Source of the DNA: DATEPR01 sp036491115
Lineage (GTDB): Bacteria > Actinomycetota > Actinomycetes > Mycobacteriales > Pseudonocardiaceae
NCBI GenBank assembly: GCA_036491115.1
Contig: DASXCQ010000058.1
Coordinates: 1 to 64,000 of the forward strand
Reading direction: 5' to 3'
Length of the DNA: 64,000 bases
Shown here piece after piece: positions 1 to 8,818 of the stretch. Numbering within the stretch: the first letter of the stretch is position 1; each line of letters begins with the position of its first letter. The position numbers were made by a program, and so were the translations under genes. The notes below the pieces were generated by a model. The model was not told the origin of the DNA. It made no database searches and worked only from the letters and a program-made list of their open reading frames with translations.

Positions 1-603
1 GCCGAGCGCAGACGCTGCCTCGGTCTGGCCTTCGTCGACCGAAAGGATTCCGGCACGGACGATCTCGGCCATGTAAGCCGCTTCGTTGAGCCCGAGGCCG
101 AGAACCGCGGCAGTGAACTTCGAGATCAGTGAGTTCGTCGACGCGGTGGCGAACGCCGGACCGAACGGGATGCCGATCGACAGATGCGGGAACAGCGAGG
201 ACAGGTTGTACCAAATCACGATCTGCACCAGCACCGGCGTGCCGCGGAAGAACCACGTGTAGACCCAGGAGATGCCGGACAGCACCGGGTTCGGCGACAG
301 CCGCATCACGGCGAGGATCACCCCGAGGACCACGCCGATCACCATGGCCAGCACGGTCAGCTCGATGGTGACCAGCAGGCCGCTCAGGATCTGCCGGTCG
401 AACAGGAACTGCCCGACCACGTTCCACTGCCACGCCGGGTTGGTGACCAGGCCGTGCACGAACATGGCCGCCAGCAACAGGATGATGGCGGCCGCCACCC
501 ACCGGCCGGGGTGCCGGACGGGTACGGCGACGATCTGTTCCGCGGCAGCGCCGCTGTGTTCGGGCGCTGCCGCCGACTCAGCCGAGGATTCCGACGTCGA
601 CAC
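1..603 (-). CDS. Amino-acid ABC transporter permease (partial, 3' end outside window)
   Basis: Inner-membrane permease of a polar amino-acid importer of the HisM/GlnP family; 201 codons are visible and the frame runs off the left edge. The start is GTG, 12 bases after the stop of the binding-protein gene. A charged N-terminal tail of about 35 residues precedes hydrophobic segments at roughly 36-52 and 75-97. The segment ending in EAASALG at the window edge matches the start of the cytoplasmic EAA loop that docks on the ATPase. The gene order, binding protein then permease, suggests the ATPase lies to the left. Substrate cannot be assigned beyond amino acid. Confidence 0.9.
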   Translation of the reverse strand, partial: MSTSESSAESAAAPEHSGAAAEQIVAVPVRHPGRWVAAAIILLLAAMFVHGLVTNPAWQWNVVGQFLFDRQILSGLLVTIELTVLAMVIGVVLGVILAVMRLSPNPVLSGISWVYTWFFRGTPVLVQIVIWYNLSSLFPHLSIGIPFGPAFATASTNSLISKFTAAVLGLGLNEAAYMAEIVRAGILSVDEGQTEAASALG

Positions 604-615
604 CTCGCGACCCGA

Positions 616-1596
616 TCAGCTCTGGGCGCCGTTGATGCCCGCCGTCGTGACCGCTCCGGACGCGACGCCCCAGTGGGTGAGGATCTGCTTGTAGGTGCCG
701 TCCTTCATCAGCTGCTGCACGGCTGCCTGGACGGCGTTCTTCAGCGTGCCACCGTCCTTGGGCACCGCGATGCCGTAGGGCGCGGTGTCCAGGTCGCCGC
801 CGACCTTCTTGAACACGCCGCCGGTCTGCTCCAGCGCGTAGTCCACCACCGGGCTGTCCGCCAGGTAGGCGTCGATGCGACCGGCCTGGAGTGCCGTGTT
901 CACGTCGGTCTGCTTCGGGAAGCCCTTGGCGTTGGGTGCCGGCTTGCCGGCGTCCTGGCACTGTTTGACCACGGAACCGTCCACGTCCGGTTTGGTGAGC
1001 TGGTCGAGCTGGGTGGTGCCCTGCTCGGCGCCCACGGCCTTGCCGCAGAGGTCGGTGACCGTCTTGATGTTCTTGGGGTTGCAGCTGGTCACCATGGTGG
1101 AGGTGCCGGCCGAGAAGTAGTTGACGAAGTCGACCGTCTGCTCGCGTTCCTTGGTGTCGGTGAACGAGGACATGCCGAGGTCGTAGCGGCCGGCCTGGAT
1201 GCCGGCGAGGATGCCGTCGAAGCTGGCGTTGACGAACTTCACCTTCAGCCCGAGCGTCTGGCCGATGGCCTTGCCCAGGTCGACGTCCATGCCGATGATG
1301 TCGCCGGAACCCTGCGCGGTGAACTCGTTGGGCGCGTAGGAGGCGTCGGTGGCGATGGTCAGCGTGCCCTTCGACTTGAAGCCGGCCGGCACCTGGGCGG
1401 CCGCCGCCGCGTTGCGCAGTTCGGTGATCGTCATCGGCTGCGGGTCGGGCGCCTGGCTGATCTGGCCCGTGGTGCAGGTCTTCGGCTGGGCGGACGGTGG
1501 TGACGTGGTCGCGCCGCACGCGGCGACGGCGAACGCGGAGGCGACCGCGGCCACGACTCCGATGGTGAGCGTGGACAGACGGCGATACGTGGCCAT
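616..1596 (-). CDS. Amino-acid ABC transporter substrate-binding lipoprotein
   Basis: Extracellular type 3 solute-binding protein of about 326 residues that delivers a polar amino acid to the permease downstream. The start at 1596 has a strong GGAGGGGGG ribosome site and opens a lipoprotein signal with Cys27 in VAAC. A further in-frame ATG upstream would add 14 non-signal-like residues. The SBP_bac_3 features are present: the first lobe has LTIATDASYAPNEF and the middle has GMDVDLGKAIG. It forms an operon with the permease. The exact ligand is not readable. Confidence 0.92.
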   Translation of the reverse strand: MATYRRLSTLTIGVVAAVASAFAVAACGATTSPPSAQPKTCTTGQISQAPDPQPMTITELRNAAAAAQVPAGFKSKGTLTIATDASYAPNEFTAQGSGDIIGMDVDLGKAIGQTLGLKVKFVNASFDGILAGIQAGRYDLGMSSFTDTKEREQTVDFVNYFSAGTSTMVTSCNPKNIKTVTDLCGKAVGAEQGTTQLDQLTKPDVDGSVVKQCQDAGKPAPNAKGFPKQTDVNTALQAGRIDAYLADSPVVDYALEQTGGVFKKVGGDLDTAPYGIAVPKDGGTLKNAVQAAVQQLMKDGTYKQILTHWGVASGAVTTAGINGAQS

Positions 1597-1996
1597 GCGG
1601 CCCCCCTCCTCGTGGGAATGACAGCGAGTGGTCGGCATCGTGCCACCCCAAGGTGACGTGACGTACCGATCAGACCAGCAAGGTTACTGGCTGTAGGCGA
1701 TGACCGCATCACATCTCGCGCATGGTGTCCATGTTGTTGTCCAGGTCGACGCGGACCGTGAGCAGACCGGCACCGACGATGCGCACCACGAGCCCGTTGA
1801 TCAGCGGCAGCCGTGCGGCCGGGCGCGTGGATCGTCGTCCTCCAGCACCCCTCGGCTCGGTTCGCGGCCGGCCGCGAACCGGGCCGGAAGCCCGGCGCGG
1901 TCCGCCGGCCGACCACCAGGAACCAGCGCACGGTGCCGGCACGCCCTCGAAGACCGCGCGCGGCCTCCCTTATTGCGCGGCTGTACCGCAAGAGCG
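1597..1996. other. Intergenic stretch, possible gene remnant
   Basis: About 400 bases with no convincing gene lie between the divergent importer and TetR genes. On the minus strand, roughly 1712-1815 reads as a short tail ending VDLDNNMDTMREM, which loosely resembles the last strand of an NTF2/SnoaL-like protein. The codons in front of it do not resemble protein in any frame. I would treat it as a possible decayed fragment only. Confidence 0.25.
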
Positions 1997-1999
1997 TTG

Positions 2000-2014
2000 T
2001 TGAACAGCTGTCAA
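2000..2014. promoter_or_regulatory. Candidate TetR operator
   Basis: The sequence TTGAACAGCTGTCAA has a perfect ACAGCTGT core with TTGA/TCAA-like flanks. It lies 14 bases before the GTG start of the TetR gene. This placement is typical of autoregulation; binding is inferred. Confidence 0.45.
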
Positions 2015-2028
2015 GTAAGATCGGGCGG

Positions 2029-2604
2029 GTGACCGAGACGGGGCGGCGGTTGCCGCCGGACCGGCGGCGCGACGAGTTGCTGGACGTCGGCGCCGACCTG
2101 TTCACCGAGCAGCCCTACGAGAACGTGCTGATGGCGGACATCGCCGCCAGGGCAGGGGTGTCCCGCGGGCTGCTGTACCGGTACTTCCCCGGCAAGCGGG
2201 ACCTGTTCGCGGCGATCTTCCGCCGGGACGGCGAGCGGCAGCTCGCGGCCGGCCCGATCGACGCCGGCCTACCGATCGACCAGCGGGTACTGGCCGGACT
2301 GGACGCCCACCTGGACTACTGCACCGCCCACCGGTACAACATCCTCACCGCCGACCGGGGCGCACTGGCCGGTGATCCGATGGTGCAGGCGATCATCTCC
2401 GACGAACTCGCCGTACTGCGCAACCGCCTGCTGGACGCGCTGGGCCCGCACGGTCACGAGCGGGAGGCGGCGTCCGTCGCGCTGCACGGCTGGCTGGCCT
2501 TCGTACGCGCGGTGTGCGTGGCCTGGCTCCAGGGTTCGGACCTGTCCCGGGACGAGATCCGCGACCTGTGTTTCCGGGCCCTGGCCGGTCTGTTCCCGGC
2601 TTGA
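2029..2604 (+). CDS. TetR family transcriptional regulator
   Basis: DNA-binding repressor of about 191 residues. The N-terminal helix-turn-helix is clear at residues 35-60, with IAARAGVSRGLLYRYF followed by GKRDL. The C-terminal part is a helical ligand domain of unknown specificity. The GTG at 2029 is chosen because upstream in-frame codons are low-quality sequence and a palindrome sits just before it. No obvious target is adjacent on the same strand, so self-control or control of the divergent importer is possible. Confidence 0.88.
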   Translation: MTETGRRLPPDRRRDELLDVGADLFTEQPYENVLMADIAARAGVSRGLLYRYFPGKRDLFAAIFRRDGERQLAAGPIDAGLPIDQRVLAGLDAHLDYCTAHRYNILTADRGALAGDPMVQAIISDELAVLRNRLLDALGPHGHEREAASVALHGWLAFVRAVCVAWLQGSDLSRDEIRDLCFRALAGLFPA

Positions 2605-2620
2605 CCGTCCACGACGGACT

Positions 2621-3061
2621 TCAGCGGCCGGTGGCGACCAGGCGGGCCAGGTGGTCGGCGAACCGGTCCAGCGAGGTGCGGAAGCCGGCCTGCGCCTCGG
2701 GCGCCATCATCGGCTCCGGTACGTCGGTCTGCCTGATGTGCACCTCGGTGCGACCGTCACCCAGGTCGGTGAACGTGGCCGTGACGGTCATCCCGGAGCC
2801 GTCCTCGGTCCAGACGAGCCGTTCCGGCTCGGTGACCTCGGTGTAGGTCGCGCTCGTCGGGTAGCGGCTGCCGTCGGCGTCGTTGACCATGACGGTGCGG
2901 AACGCGCCGCCGGGCCGGGCGTCGACGGTGATCTCGCCCTGGGGTGTGCTGACGCCGATCGGGCCCCAGAAGTGCGTGAGGTGGGCCGGTTCGACCAGGC
3001 AGCGGAAGACCAGTTCGCGTGGCGCGTCGAAGGTGCGGGTGATGTTGAGCTCGGTGTTCAT
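2621..3061 (-). CDS. SRPBCC/AHSA1 domain protein
   Basis: Small cytoplasmic protein of 146 residues with the START-like AHSA1 fold. It opens with the family signature around TFDAPRELVF and has FWGP near residue 31, then alternating strands and a long C-terminal helix. Its start overlaps the stop of the ArsR gene by four bases (ATGA). ArsR plus AHSA1 pairs are widespread in actinomycetes. Their ligand is generally unknown and none can be proposed here. Confidence 0.9.
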   Translation of the reverse strand: MNTELNITRTFDAPRELVFRCLVEPAHLTHFWGPIGVSTPQGEITVDARPGGAFRTVMVNDADGSRYPTSATYTEVTEPERLVWTEDGSGMTVTATFTDLGDGRTEVHIRQTDVPEPMMAPEAQAGFRTSLDRFADHLARLVATGR

Positions 3062-3396
3062 GAGTCGTCCTGTTCTGTGCGTACCTGCGTGAGGTGTTGG
3101 TCGAGCTTGTCGAACCGCTCGGTCCAGACCCGCCTGCTCTCCTCGATCCAGCCCACAGCGGCGTCCAGCGCCGTGCGTTCCAGGTGGCACGGCCGGAACT
3201 GGGCGTGGCGTGTCCTGGTGATCAGGCCGCATCGTTCGAGCACCTTCAGGTGCTTGGAGATCGCCGGCAGGCTCAGCGCGAAGGGCTCGGCGAGCTCGTT
3301 GACCGTCGCGTCACCCTCGGCCAGCCGCGCCACGATCGCCCTGCGGGTCGGATCGGCGAGCGCGGCGAACGTCGCGTCGAGTTGGTCGTCGGCCAT
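3058..3396 (-). CDS. ArsR-type transcriptional regulator
   Basis: Winged-helix regulator of 112 residues, with ALADPTRRAIVARL near the N-terminus and a recognition helix near LPAISKHLKVLE. It has none of the paired cysteines of metal-sensing ArsR proteins; its single cysteines fit the non-metal subgroup found beside AHSA1 genes. It is translationally coupled to the downstream AHSA1 gene. A perfect palindrome lies in its promoter region, consistent with autorepression. Confidence 0.9.
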   Translation of the reverse strand: MADDQLDATFAALADPTRRAIVARLAEGDATVNELAEPFALSLPAISKHLKVLERCGLITRTRHAQFRPCHLERTALDAAVGWIEESRRVWTERFDKLDQHLTQVRTEQDDS

Positions 3397-3415
3397 GACG
3401 ACTACTTCACCATAG

Positions 3416-3432
3416 AGTTAATTAACTGTCAA
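3416..3432 (-). promoter_or_regulatory. Promoter/operator of the ArsR-SRPBCC operon
   Basis: An AT-rich island in GC-rich DNA holds the perfect 12-base palindrome AGTTAATTAACT (3416-3427). On the minus strand it adjoins a TTGACA -35-like hexamer (3432-3427). The start codon lies about 20 bases downstream of the palindrome. No convincing -10 at standard spacing was found. Confidence 0.5.
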
Positions 3433-3433
3433 G

Positions 3434-4207
3434 CTAACTATGCTCGTCCGGGCCCACGCGGCGGAGCAGGTACGTGTCCATGATCCAACCCTTGCGCTCC
3501 CTGGCCTCGGCCCGGACCCGCTGGATGTGCTCGGCCACCTCGCCGACCGGCCCGGCCACGACGATCTCGTCCGGTGTGCCCAGATAGGCACCCCAGTAGA
3601 CGTCGACGGGCTCGCCGGCGAACCGGGTGAACGCGCCGCGCGAGTCGAGCATGACCACCACGTCGTCCACCCCGGCCGGGAAGCCGTCCTCGGCCAGCCT
3701 GCGGCCAGTGGTGATCTGCACCGGTCGGCCGATCCGGTTCAGCGCGACGCGGTGTCGGGCGACCAGCGCCGAGATGCTGCTGATCCCCGGTTCCACCACG
3801 AAGTCGAACGGCACGTCACCCCGGTCGGCCACCTCGGCCAGCACCGGGACCGTGTTGTCGTAGAGGGTGGGATCGCCCCACGCCAGGATCGCGCCGATCT
3901 CGTCCTCGCCCAGGCCGGCGATCAGGTCGGCGTAGAGATCGGCCCTGCGGGTCCGCCACGCCGCCACGGTGGCCGGGTAGTCGGTGGGGGCGCGGTCGCG
4001 GTCGACGTCCGGCGCGGTTACCACGCGGTAGCCGCCAGGTTCCCGGTAGCGGTCCAGTATGGCCTGGCGCGCATCGAGCAGGTCCTGTTTCGCGTCTCCC
4101 TTGTCCAGGAAGAAGAACACGTCGGCCTCGCGCAGCAGGCGAACGGCCCGCACGGTGAGTTGCTCGGGATCGCCCGCCCCGATGCCGATGACGAGGATCC
4201 GCCGCAC
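3434..4207 (-). CDS. cobF: Precorrin-6A synthase (deacetylating)
   Basis: Cobalamin-pathway methyltransferase of the aerobic route, which methylates C-1 of precorrin-5 and releases acetate using SAM. At 257 residues it has normal CobF length. The tetrapyrrole methylase landmarks are present: IGIGAGDPEQLT at the N-terminus, AWGDPTLYDN in the middle, then EPGISSISAL. The GTG at 4207 is the first start fitting the family N-terminus. A second cobalamin gene (PduO-type) lies 1.4 kb away, but no other cob genes are in the window. Confidence 0.92.
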   Translation of the reverse strand: MRRILVIGIGAGDPEQLTVRAVRLLREADVFFFLDKGDAKQDLLDARQAILDRYREPGGYRVVTAPDVDRDRAPTDYPATVAAWRTRRADLYADLIAGLGEDEIGAILAWGDPTLYDNTVPVLAEVADRGDVPFDFVVEPGISSISALVARHRVALNRIGRPVQITTGRRLAEDGFPAGVDDVVVMLDSRGAFTRFAGEPVDVYWGAYLGTPDEIVVAGPVGEVAEHIQRVRAEARERKGWIMDTYLLRRVGPDEHS

Positions 4208-4310
4208 GGCCGCACGGTATCACCCGCCCACGGCCGTCCGGCCTGGTTTCGTCGACCGGCAGCGGCTCTGGCGCGACGACCAGTACGCCGCGGCGGCCGA
4301 TGTCCGCGAG

Positions 4311-5725
4311 ATGCTCACCGCACGCGGTATTCGCCTGGTGCGCACCTGTTTTCCCGACGTACACGGGAAGACCCGCGGTAAGGCGCTCACCGCGGAACAT
4401 TCCTGGAAGCGCTGGCAAATGGGCACGGCGTGCCGGGCACGATTCTGCTCGCGGACACGTCCGACCGTACCGTCTATCCGGTCTTCGGTGGATATGCCGG
4501 GCCGGGAATGTCGGATTTCACCGGCGCTGCCGACGTGCTGCTGATACCGGACCCGACAACTTTTCAGGTTCTGCCGTGGGCGCCGGCTACCGCCTGGGTG
4601 TTGTGCGGCGCGTATTTCCGCGACGGCCGGCCCGCGCCGTTCGACACGCGGGCGCTGTACTGCCGGCTCGCCGAGCGCCTGGCCGACCGCGGCTACGCCT
4701 ACGGCGTCGGCTTCGAGGTGCAGTTCCACGTGTTCCGGGCGGTGGCAGGCGGTGTCGACCCACGCGGCGCCCAGGACGAACGGCTGGACGCACTGGACGA
4801 CATCGTGCAGCTCGTCCGGGGCGCGGCCGAGGCGCTGGACCTCGGCCTGCGGTCGGTCGAGGTCGACACCGGCCCCAACCAGTTGGCGGCGACGTTCCGC
4901 CCGGCGAACGGGCTGGACGCGGCCGACCAGCTGCTGCTGTTCCGCACCGCCGTCCGGCAGGTGTGCCGGCGCAACGGGCTGCACGCCACGTTCATGTGCG
5001 TGCCGCAGATGCCCGACACCGCCGCCAGCGGCTGGCACCTGCACCAGTCGCTGCACCACGCCGAGTCGCACGCCAACGCCTTCGCCAGCCGCACCGGCGA
5101 CCTGCTGTCCCCGGTGGGCCGGCACCTCCTGGCCGGCCTGCTGGCCAACGCCCGCGCCGCGACCGTGTGCACCACGCCGACGCTCAACGGCTACAAGCGC
5201 TACCGGCGGCACTCGCTGGCCCCGTACCTGGTCAACTGGGGTGTGGACAACCGGGGCGCGATGGTCAGGGTGATCGGCGGCGGTGACGATCGGGCGACCC
5301 GCCTGGAGAACCGGGCGGGCGAGCCGGCCGCCAACCCGTACCTGTACCTTGCCTCGCAGCTGGTGTGCGGCATGGACGGGATGGACCGGGACCTGTGTGC
5401 CGGCGACCCCACCGACCGGCCCTACGACGGGTCAGGCGCGCGGCTGCCGACCCATCTGCTGGAGGCCGTGGCCGAGTTGGGGCGCAGCGAACTGTTCGCC
5501 GAGGCGCTCGGTGAGCAGTTCGTGGACTACCTGGTGACGATCAAGCAGGCCGAGATCGACCGCTTCTTCGCCACGGTCACCGACTGGGAGCATCAAGAGT
5601 ACTTCGACACCTCTAACGGGCGTGCCACGCCACGTCGGCCACACCCGCCTCGTGGTTCACGTGCCTGGCCAGCACGAACAACAGATCCGCCAGGCGGTTC
5701 AGGTACTGGCCCACCGCCGGGCTGA
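4311..5725 (+). pseudogene. Glutamine-synthetase-family amidoligase, frameshifted
   Basis: GS-like ATP-dependent amidoligase. The N-terminal part (FPDVHGKTRGKAL) is read in one frame from about 4311. From about 4409 homology continues in another frame (ALANGHGVPGT onward), as if one base were missing near 4404-4409. Downstream the catalytic elements look intact: GFEVQF, SGWHLHQSL and NPYLYLA. Near 5612 the frame misses an expected TAA at 5614-5616 and runs on for about 37 meaningless residues over the opposite gene; again one missing base would explain it. The true start is unclear, since ATG 4311 has no good ribosome site. It could be a recent pseudogene or two sequence errors. A gamma-glutamyl-amine synthetase role is possible but unproven. 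Confidence 0.75.
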
Positions 5726-6164
5726 CCTCCTCGGCCTTCCGCAGCGTCGCCACCCGCCGCTCCGCCCGCCGGCACACCGCCCGCGCCACGTGCAGGTCGG
5801 CCGCTGCGGGAGTGCCGCCGGGCAGGATGAAGTTCTTCAGTTCCGGCAGCGTGCCGTCCAACTCGTCGATGACCCGCTCCAGGTGCGTCACGTCGTCGTC
5901 GGCCAGGCGCGGCACGCTCGCGCCGGAACCGGTGCGCTCCGGCGCCATCAGTTCGCTGCCCACCACGAACAGCGCGTTCTGCACCGTGCGCAGCACGTCG
6001 ACGACCACGCCGGGCAGGCCGACGTGTGCGGCGACCACGCCGAGCGTGGCGTTGCACTCGTCCACGGTGCCGATGGCCTCGATCCGGGCCTCGTCCTTGC
6101 CGACCCGCTTGCCGCCCCAGATGCCGGTCTCGCCCGTGTCGCCCTTGCGGGTGTAGATCTTCAT
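5613..6164 (-). CDS. Cob(I)alamin adenosyltransferase, PduO type
   Basis: Transfers the adenosyl group of ATP to reduced cobalamin to make the B12 coenzyme. It has 183 residues, the usual size. The N-terminal TRKGDTGETG nucleotide-binding motif is present, and near the C-terminus LNRLADLLFVLAR. The start has a GGGAGG ribosome site. With CobF nearby this points to local cobalamin functions, although the two genes are separated by an opposite-strand gene. Confidence 0.93.
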   Translation of the reverse strand: MKIYTRKGDTGETGIWGGKRVGKDEARIEAIGTVDECNATLGVVAAHVGLPGVVVDVLRTVQNALFVVGSELMAPERTGSGASVPRLADDDVTHLERVIDELDGTLPELKNFILPGGTPAAADLHVARAVCRRAERRVATLRKAEEVSPAVGQYLNRLADLLFVLARHVNHEAGVADVAWHAR

Positions 6165-6196
6165 CGGCCCTCCCGTCGCTCCCGAGCGCGACGATA

Positions 6197-6230
6197 CGGT
6201 GCCCGCCCCACGGTCGCGGGGCGGGCACCG
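6197..6230 (-). terminator. Hairpin terminator after the secreted hydrolase gene
   Basis: Perfect 13-base arms (6197-6209 and 6218-6230) with an 8-base loop lie 16 bases beyond the hydrolase stop. There is no T-run, as is usual for actinomycete terminators. Confidence 0.7.
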
Positions 6231-6245
6231 GTCGGTCGGGCGCGG

Positions 6246-7811
6246 TCAGCCCACCACGTGGGTGTGCCTGGCCGCGTCGGTGAAGACCGGGCCGTCCTCC
6301 GGCAGGAGGAAGTGCTGGTCCTCCAGGAGTCGGACGTCGTCGTCCACCTGTTGCCGGTAGTCCCTGTCGCTGTAGTACAGGGAGTTGAGCTGCGGCTGGG
6401 TGAACGCCTGGTGCGTCCCGTACAGCACGCAGAACGCGGACAGCGGGTTGGACAGGTTGGCCGGCGAGTTGATGCCGTTGTTCAGCGCGATCGGCACCTC
6501 CACGTCGGGCAGCCGGATGCCGCCCTGGACGATGCCGTTGGCGTCGCGGGCCAGGTCGGCCGGCGGGCCCGCGTCGACGATGGCCAGCGGCTGCGCCTCA
6601 CGCGGCGGGATGCCGTCGCGGACCCACTTGTCCAGGGCGTCGTAGGCGGAGTGGAACACCGGCCACGACGTCACCTGGCTGGGGCCGGGTGTCGTGCAGT
6701 CGACCGCGGGCGAGGGGCCGAACTCCCTGGTCTGGATGCCGCCCAGGGTGGCGCGGAAGTCGGTCTCGGCGGTGCTGGTGGAGTAGGCCGGCACGTGCGA
6801 CGCGCCCGCGATCTCCCAGGTGCGCAGGGAGTCGCTGTCCGGCACGGTTTGGCTGGCGATGCCCTCACCGCGGAAGATGTCGTTCTCGGTGAAGACCCGG
6901 ATCGCCTTGGTGCCCACGCCGGAACGCGGCGGCAGGGAGCTGTCCGACAACGCGAACAGGAAGCCGTCGTACACCTTGGCCAGCGGCTGGATCGTGTTGT
7001 AGTAGATGCCCAGGAAGTGGCCGGACTGCGACGCGCCACCGGCGTAGACATCCTGGATCCGCAGGTCCGACAACGGATCCTGCCTGCCGTGGCCCTTGGC
7101 GAGCGCACCGATCTGGGTGTAGACGTCGAAAGACTGCGAGTCGTCCGTCACCGTGCCGCCGTCGGTCAGGTCGAGCGAGGCGTACCGGGTCGGATTCCAC
7201 TCCTTCAGGCCCAGGCCGGCCGTCGGGCCGGGCACGGCGCCGTTGACGCCGGTGAACTGCACCGACGCTCCGATCCAGGTCCAGCCGTGGCGGACGAAGT
7301 AGTCGCCGCTGGTCCCCCACTCGGTGTCGATGTCGTGGCCCGCGGTCACGTTCTGCCAGTCGACGACGGCGACGCCTGCCGAGCGGGACGGGTTGATCGG
7401 CCGGCGCACCACGATCCGTGTGGTGTAGGGCATCGAGCCGATCGGGCTGGCCACCTGCTGCTGCTGGTCGGTCGTCGGGTTGGACGGGAAGCGGGTGGCG
7501 GTACCCGAGATGAAGAACTCCTGCTCCTCGTAGCCCGCCGCCTTCAGGTTGAACGGCGTGGCATAGAAGATGTAGTCGTGCGACGGGTCGCCCGGCTTGG
7601 CGGTGGACGGGATCGGGCCGGTGATGGAAGCCGGTCCGGCATCCGGGTTCGTGGTCCGGGCAGGCTGTTGCGCGGCCGAGTGCCCTGGGGACGATCCCGG
7701 TGCCGCGGACGCCGGCATCGCGCCCATCGCGACCACTGTCGCCGCGGATGTCAACAGCACAGCGACGAACAGTAGTGGCTGTCGTCTGATGTGGACGGAT
7801 AACTGAGACAT
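6246..7811 (-). CDS. Secreted alpha/beta-hydrolase domain protein
   Basis: Exported protein of about 521 residues. The start at 7811 follows a GGAGGG site and opens a signal peptide with two Arg, a hydrophobic core and an ASA cleavage region near residues 31-36. The mature part resembles the large alpha/beta-hydrolase domain family common in actinomycetes (PF20091-like): it has the nucleophile-elbow-like GGASQSGHF and a late His near GASHVPAYS. Substrate is unknown. It is a single-gene unit with its own terminator, divergent from the membrane protein. Confidence 0.8.
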   Translation of the reverse strand: MSQLSVHIRRQPLLFVAVLLTSAATVVAMGAMPASAAPGSSPGHSAAQQPARTTNPDAGPASITGPIPSTAKPGDPSHDYIFYATPFNLKAAGYEEQEFFISGTATRFPSNPTTDQQQQVASPIGSMPYTTRIVVRRPINPSRSAGVAVVDWQNVTAGHDIDTEWGTSGDYFVRHGWTWIGASVQFTGVNGAVPGPTAGLGLKEWNPTRYASLDLTDGGTVTDDSQSFDVYTQIGALAKGHGRQDPLSDLRIQDVYAGGASQSGHFLGIYYNTIQPLAKVYDGFLFALSDSSLPPRSGVGTKAIRVFTENDIFRGEGIASQTVPDSDSLRTWEIAGASHVPAYSTSTAETDFRATLGGIQTREFGPSPAVDCTTPGPSQVTSWPVFHSAYDALDKWVRDGIPPREAQPLAIVDAGPPADLARDANGIVQGGIRLPDVEVPIALNNGINSPANLSNPLSAFCVLYGTHQAFTQPQLNSLYYSDRDYRQQVDDDVRLLEDQHFLLPEDGPVFTDAARHTHVVG

Positions 7812-8053
7812 ACGGAGCCCTCCGTTGGGTCCGGCTCTCGACGTAGGTGCGTCATGAGTCCACACGGCGGTGAAGTCGGTGTCAAGAACCCCGTTCTAGA
7901 ATCCTCCTCGGTTTCCGGGAGTCGGCGGCAACCCGCGGACGGGCCTGGACCGATCAAGCCGTAACGACAGCGGAATGACCCCGGCTTGCACAGTCGGGCC
8001 CGCCGCAGCATGATCAGAATGCAAGTCACGTCAATATTTCGAGTCGGGGTGCT

Positions 8054-8680
8054 ATGAACGTATCCTTCGCGACATCGGCATTCGCGCCGGTAGTCCTGGG
8101 GTTCTTCGGACTGGGCACCGGTTACCTCATCTACGGCCCGCAGGAACTGTTCGGCTTCCCACGCCGAGACCCTGCCGTGGACCGGGCCACCGGCATATGG
8201 GGCATCTGGATGCCCGGCTTCTGCCAGCTCCTGACGGGCGTCTATATCTTCGTCGCCCTGGCCTGGTTCGAGTCCTTCAAGGACCCGGCGTTGTACACGG
8301 CGGGTCTCGCATTTTCGGCATACGGAATTCACTGGTTCGCGCTCGGCTGGAACCGCATCCAGGGCAATGACGCCCGGACCAACGGCTACATGTCGATCCC
8401 GTTCATCGTGATCTCGGTGCTCGGCCTGTGGGTGTTCTTCTCGGTCGGCGGGTGGCCGGTCGGCGTGCTGTTCACCGCGCTGGCCGCGATCTACGTCGCC
8501 GAACTGTTCGCGAGCTTCCGCATCGGCGGCAGGGCAGCGGGTGAGGACGGCACCGGCGGGTCGAACCCCGGTGAGCGGGTGCTCGGCCTGCTGCACATCC
8601 TCACCGGCATCTGGCTGATGTACCTGACCTTCGCCACCACGCTGAACATCTCACTGCACTACCACCTGCCCGGCGGCTGA
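8054..8680 (+). CDS. Six-helix membrane protein, function unknown
   Basis: Protein of 208 residues made largely of hydrophobic helices, about six, with a soluble segment near residues 158-178. The pattern of short helices with GFCQLLTGVYIF and SAYGIHWFAL faintly recalls the GPR1/FUN34/YaaH acetate-uptake family. The signature of that family is not clear enough to claim it. A strong hairpin follows the gene. I do not recognise a function. Confidence 0.65.
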   Translation: MNVSFATSAFAPVVLGFFGLGTGYLIYGPQELFGFPRRDPAVDRATGIWGIWMPGFCQLLTGVYIFVALAWFESFKDPALYTAGLAFSAYGIHWFALGWNRIQGNDARTNGYMSIPFIVISVLGLWVFFSVGGWPVGVLFTALAAIYVAELFASFRIGGRAAGEDGTGGSNPGERVLGLLHILTGIWLMYLTFATTLNISLHYHLPGG

Positions 8681-8697
8681 GCCGACCGGACAGTCCA

Positions 8698-8737
8698 CCG
8701 CTGCCGCATCATCCCCGCCAGGGTGGTGCGGCAGCGG
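8698..8737 (+). terminator. Hairpin terminator
   Basis: Perfect 11-base arms (8698-8708 and 8727-8737) lie about 18 bases after the stop of the membrane-protein gene. They separate it from the next gene. Confidence 0.7.
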
Positions 8738-8818
8738 CGTCCGTGCGGGTAGTTCGGCCGTGTCGCAGGCCGACGCGCCGCACCATCGTGGGAGCCCGGC
8801 AGGACAGGAGGACGGGCG

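Noticed and set aside
1709..1942. 77-codon minus-strand frame with an NTF2/SnoaL-like tail
   Set aside because: Only the last 30 residues look protein-like; the rest is GC-biased noise and there is no ribosome site. Listed only as a possible remnant.
5622..7775. Very long plus-strand open frame opposite the adenosyltransferase and secreted hydrolase
   Set aside because: Its translation is Arg/His/Val-rich with no domain, and the minus strand carries clear genes with signal peptide, ribosome sites and family motifs. It is a GC-bias shadow.
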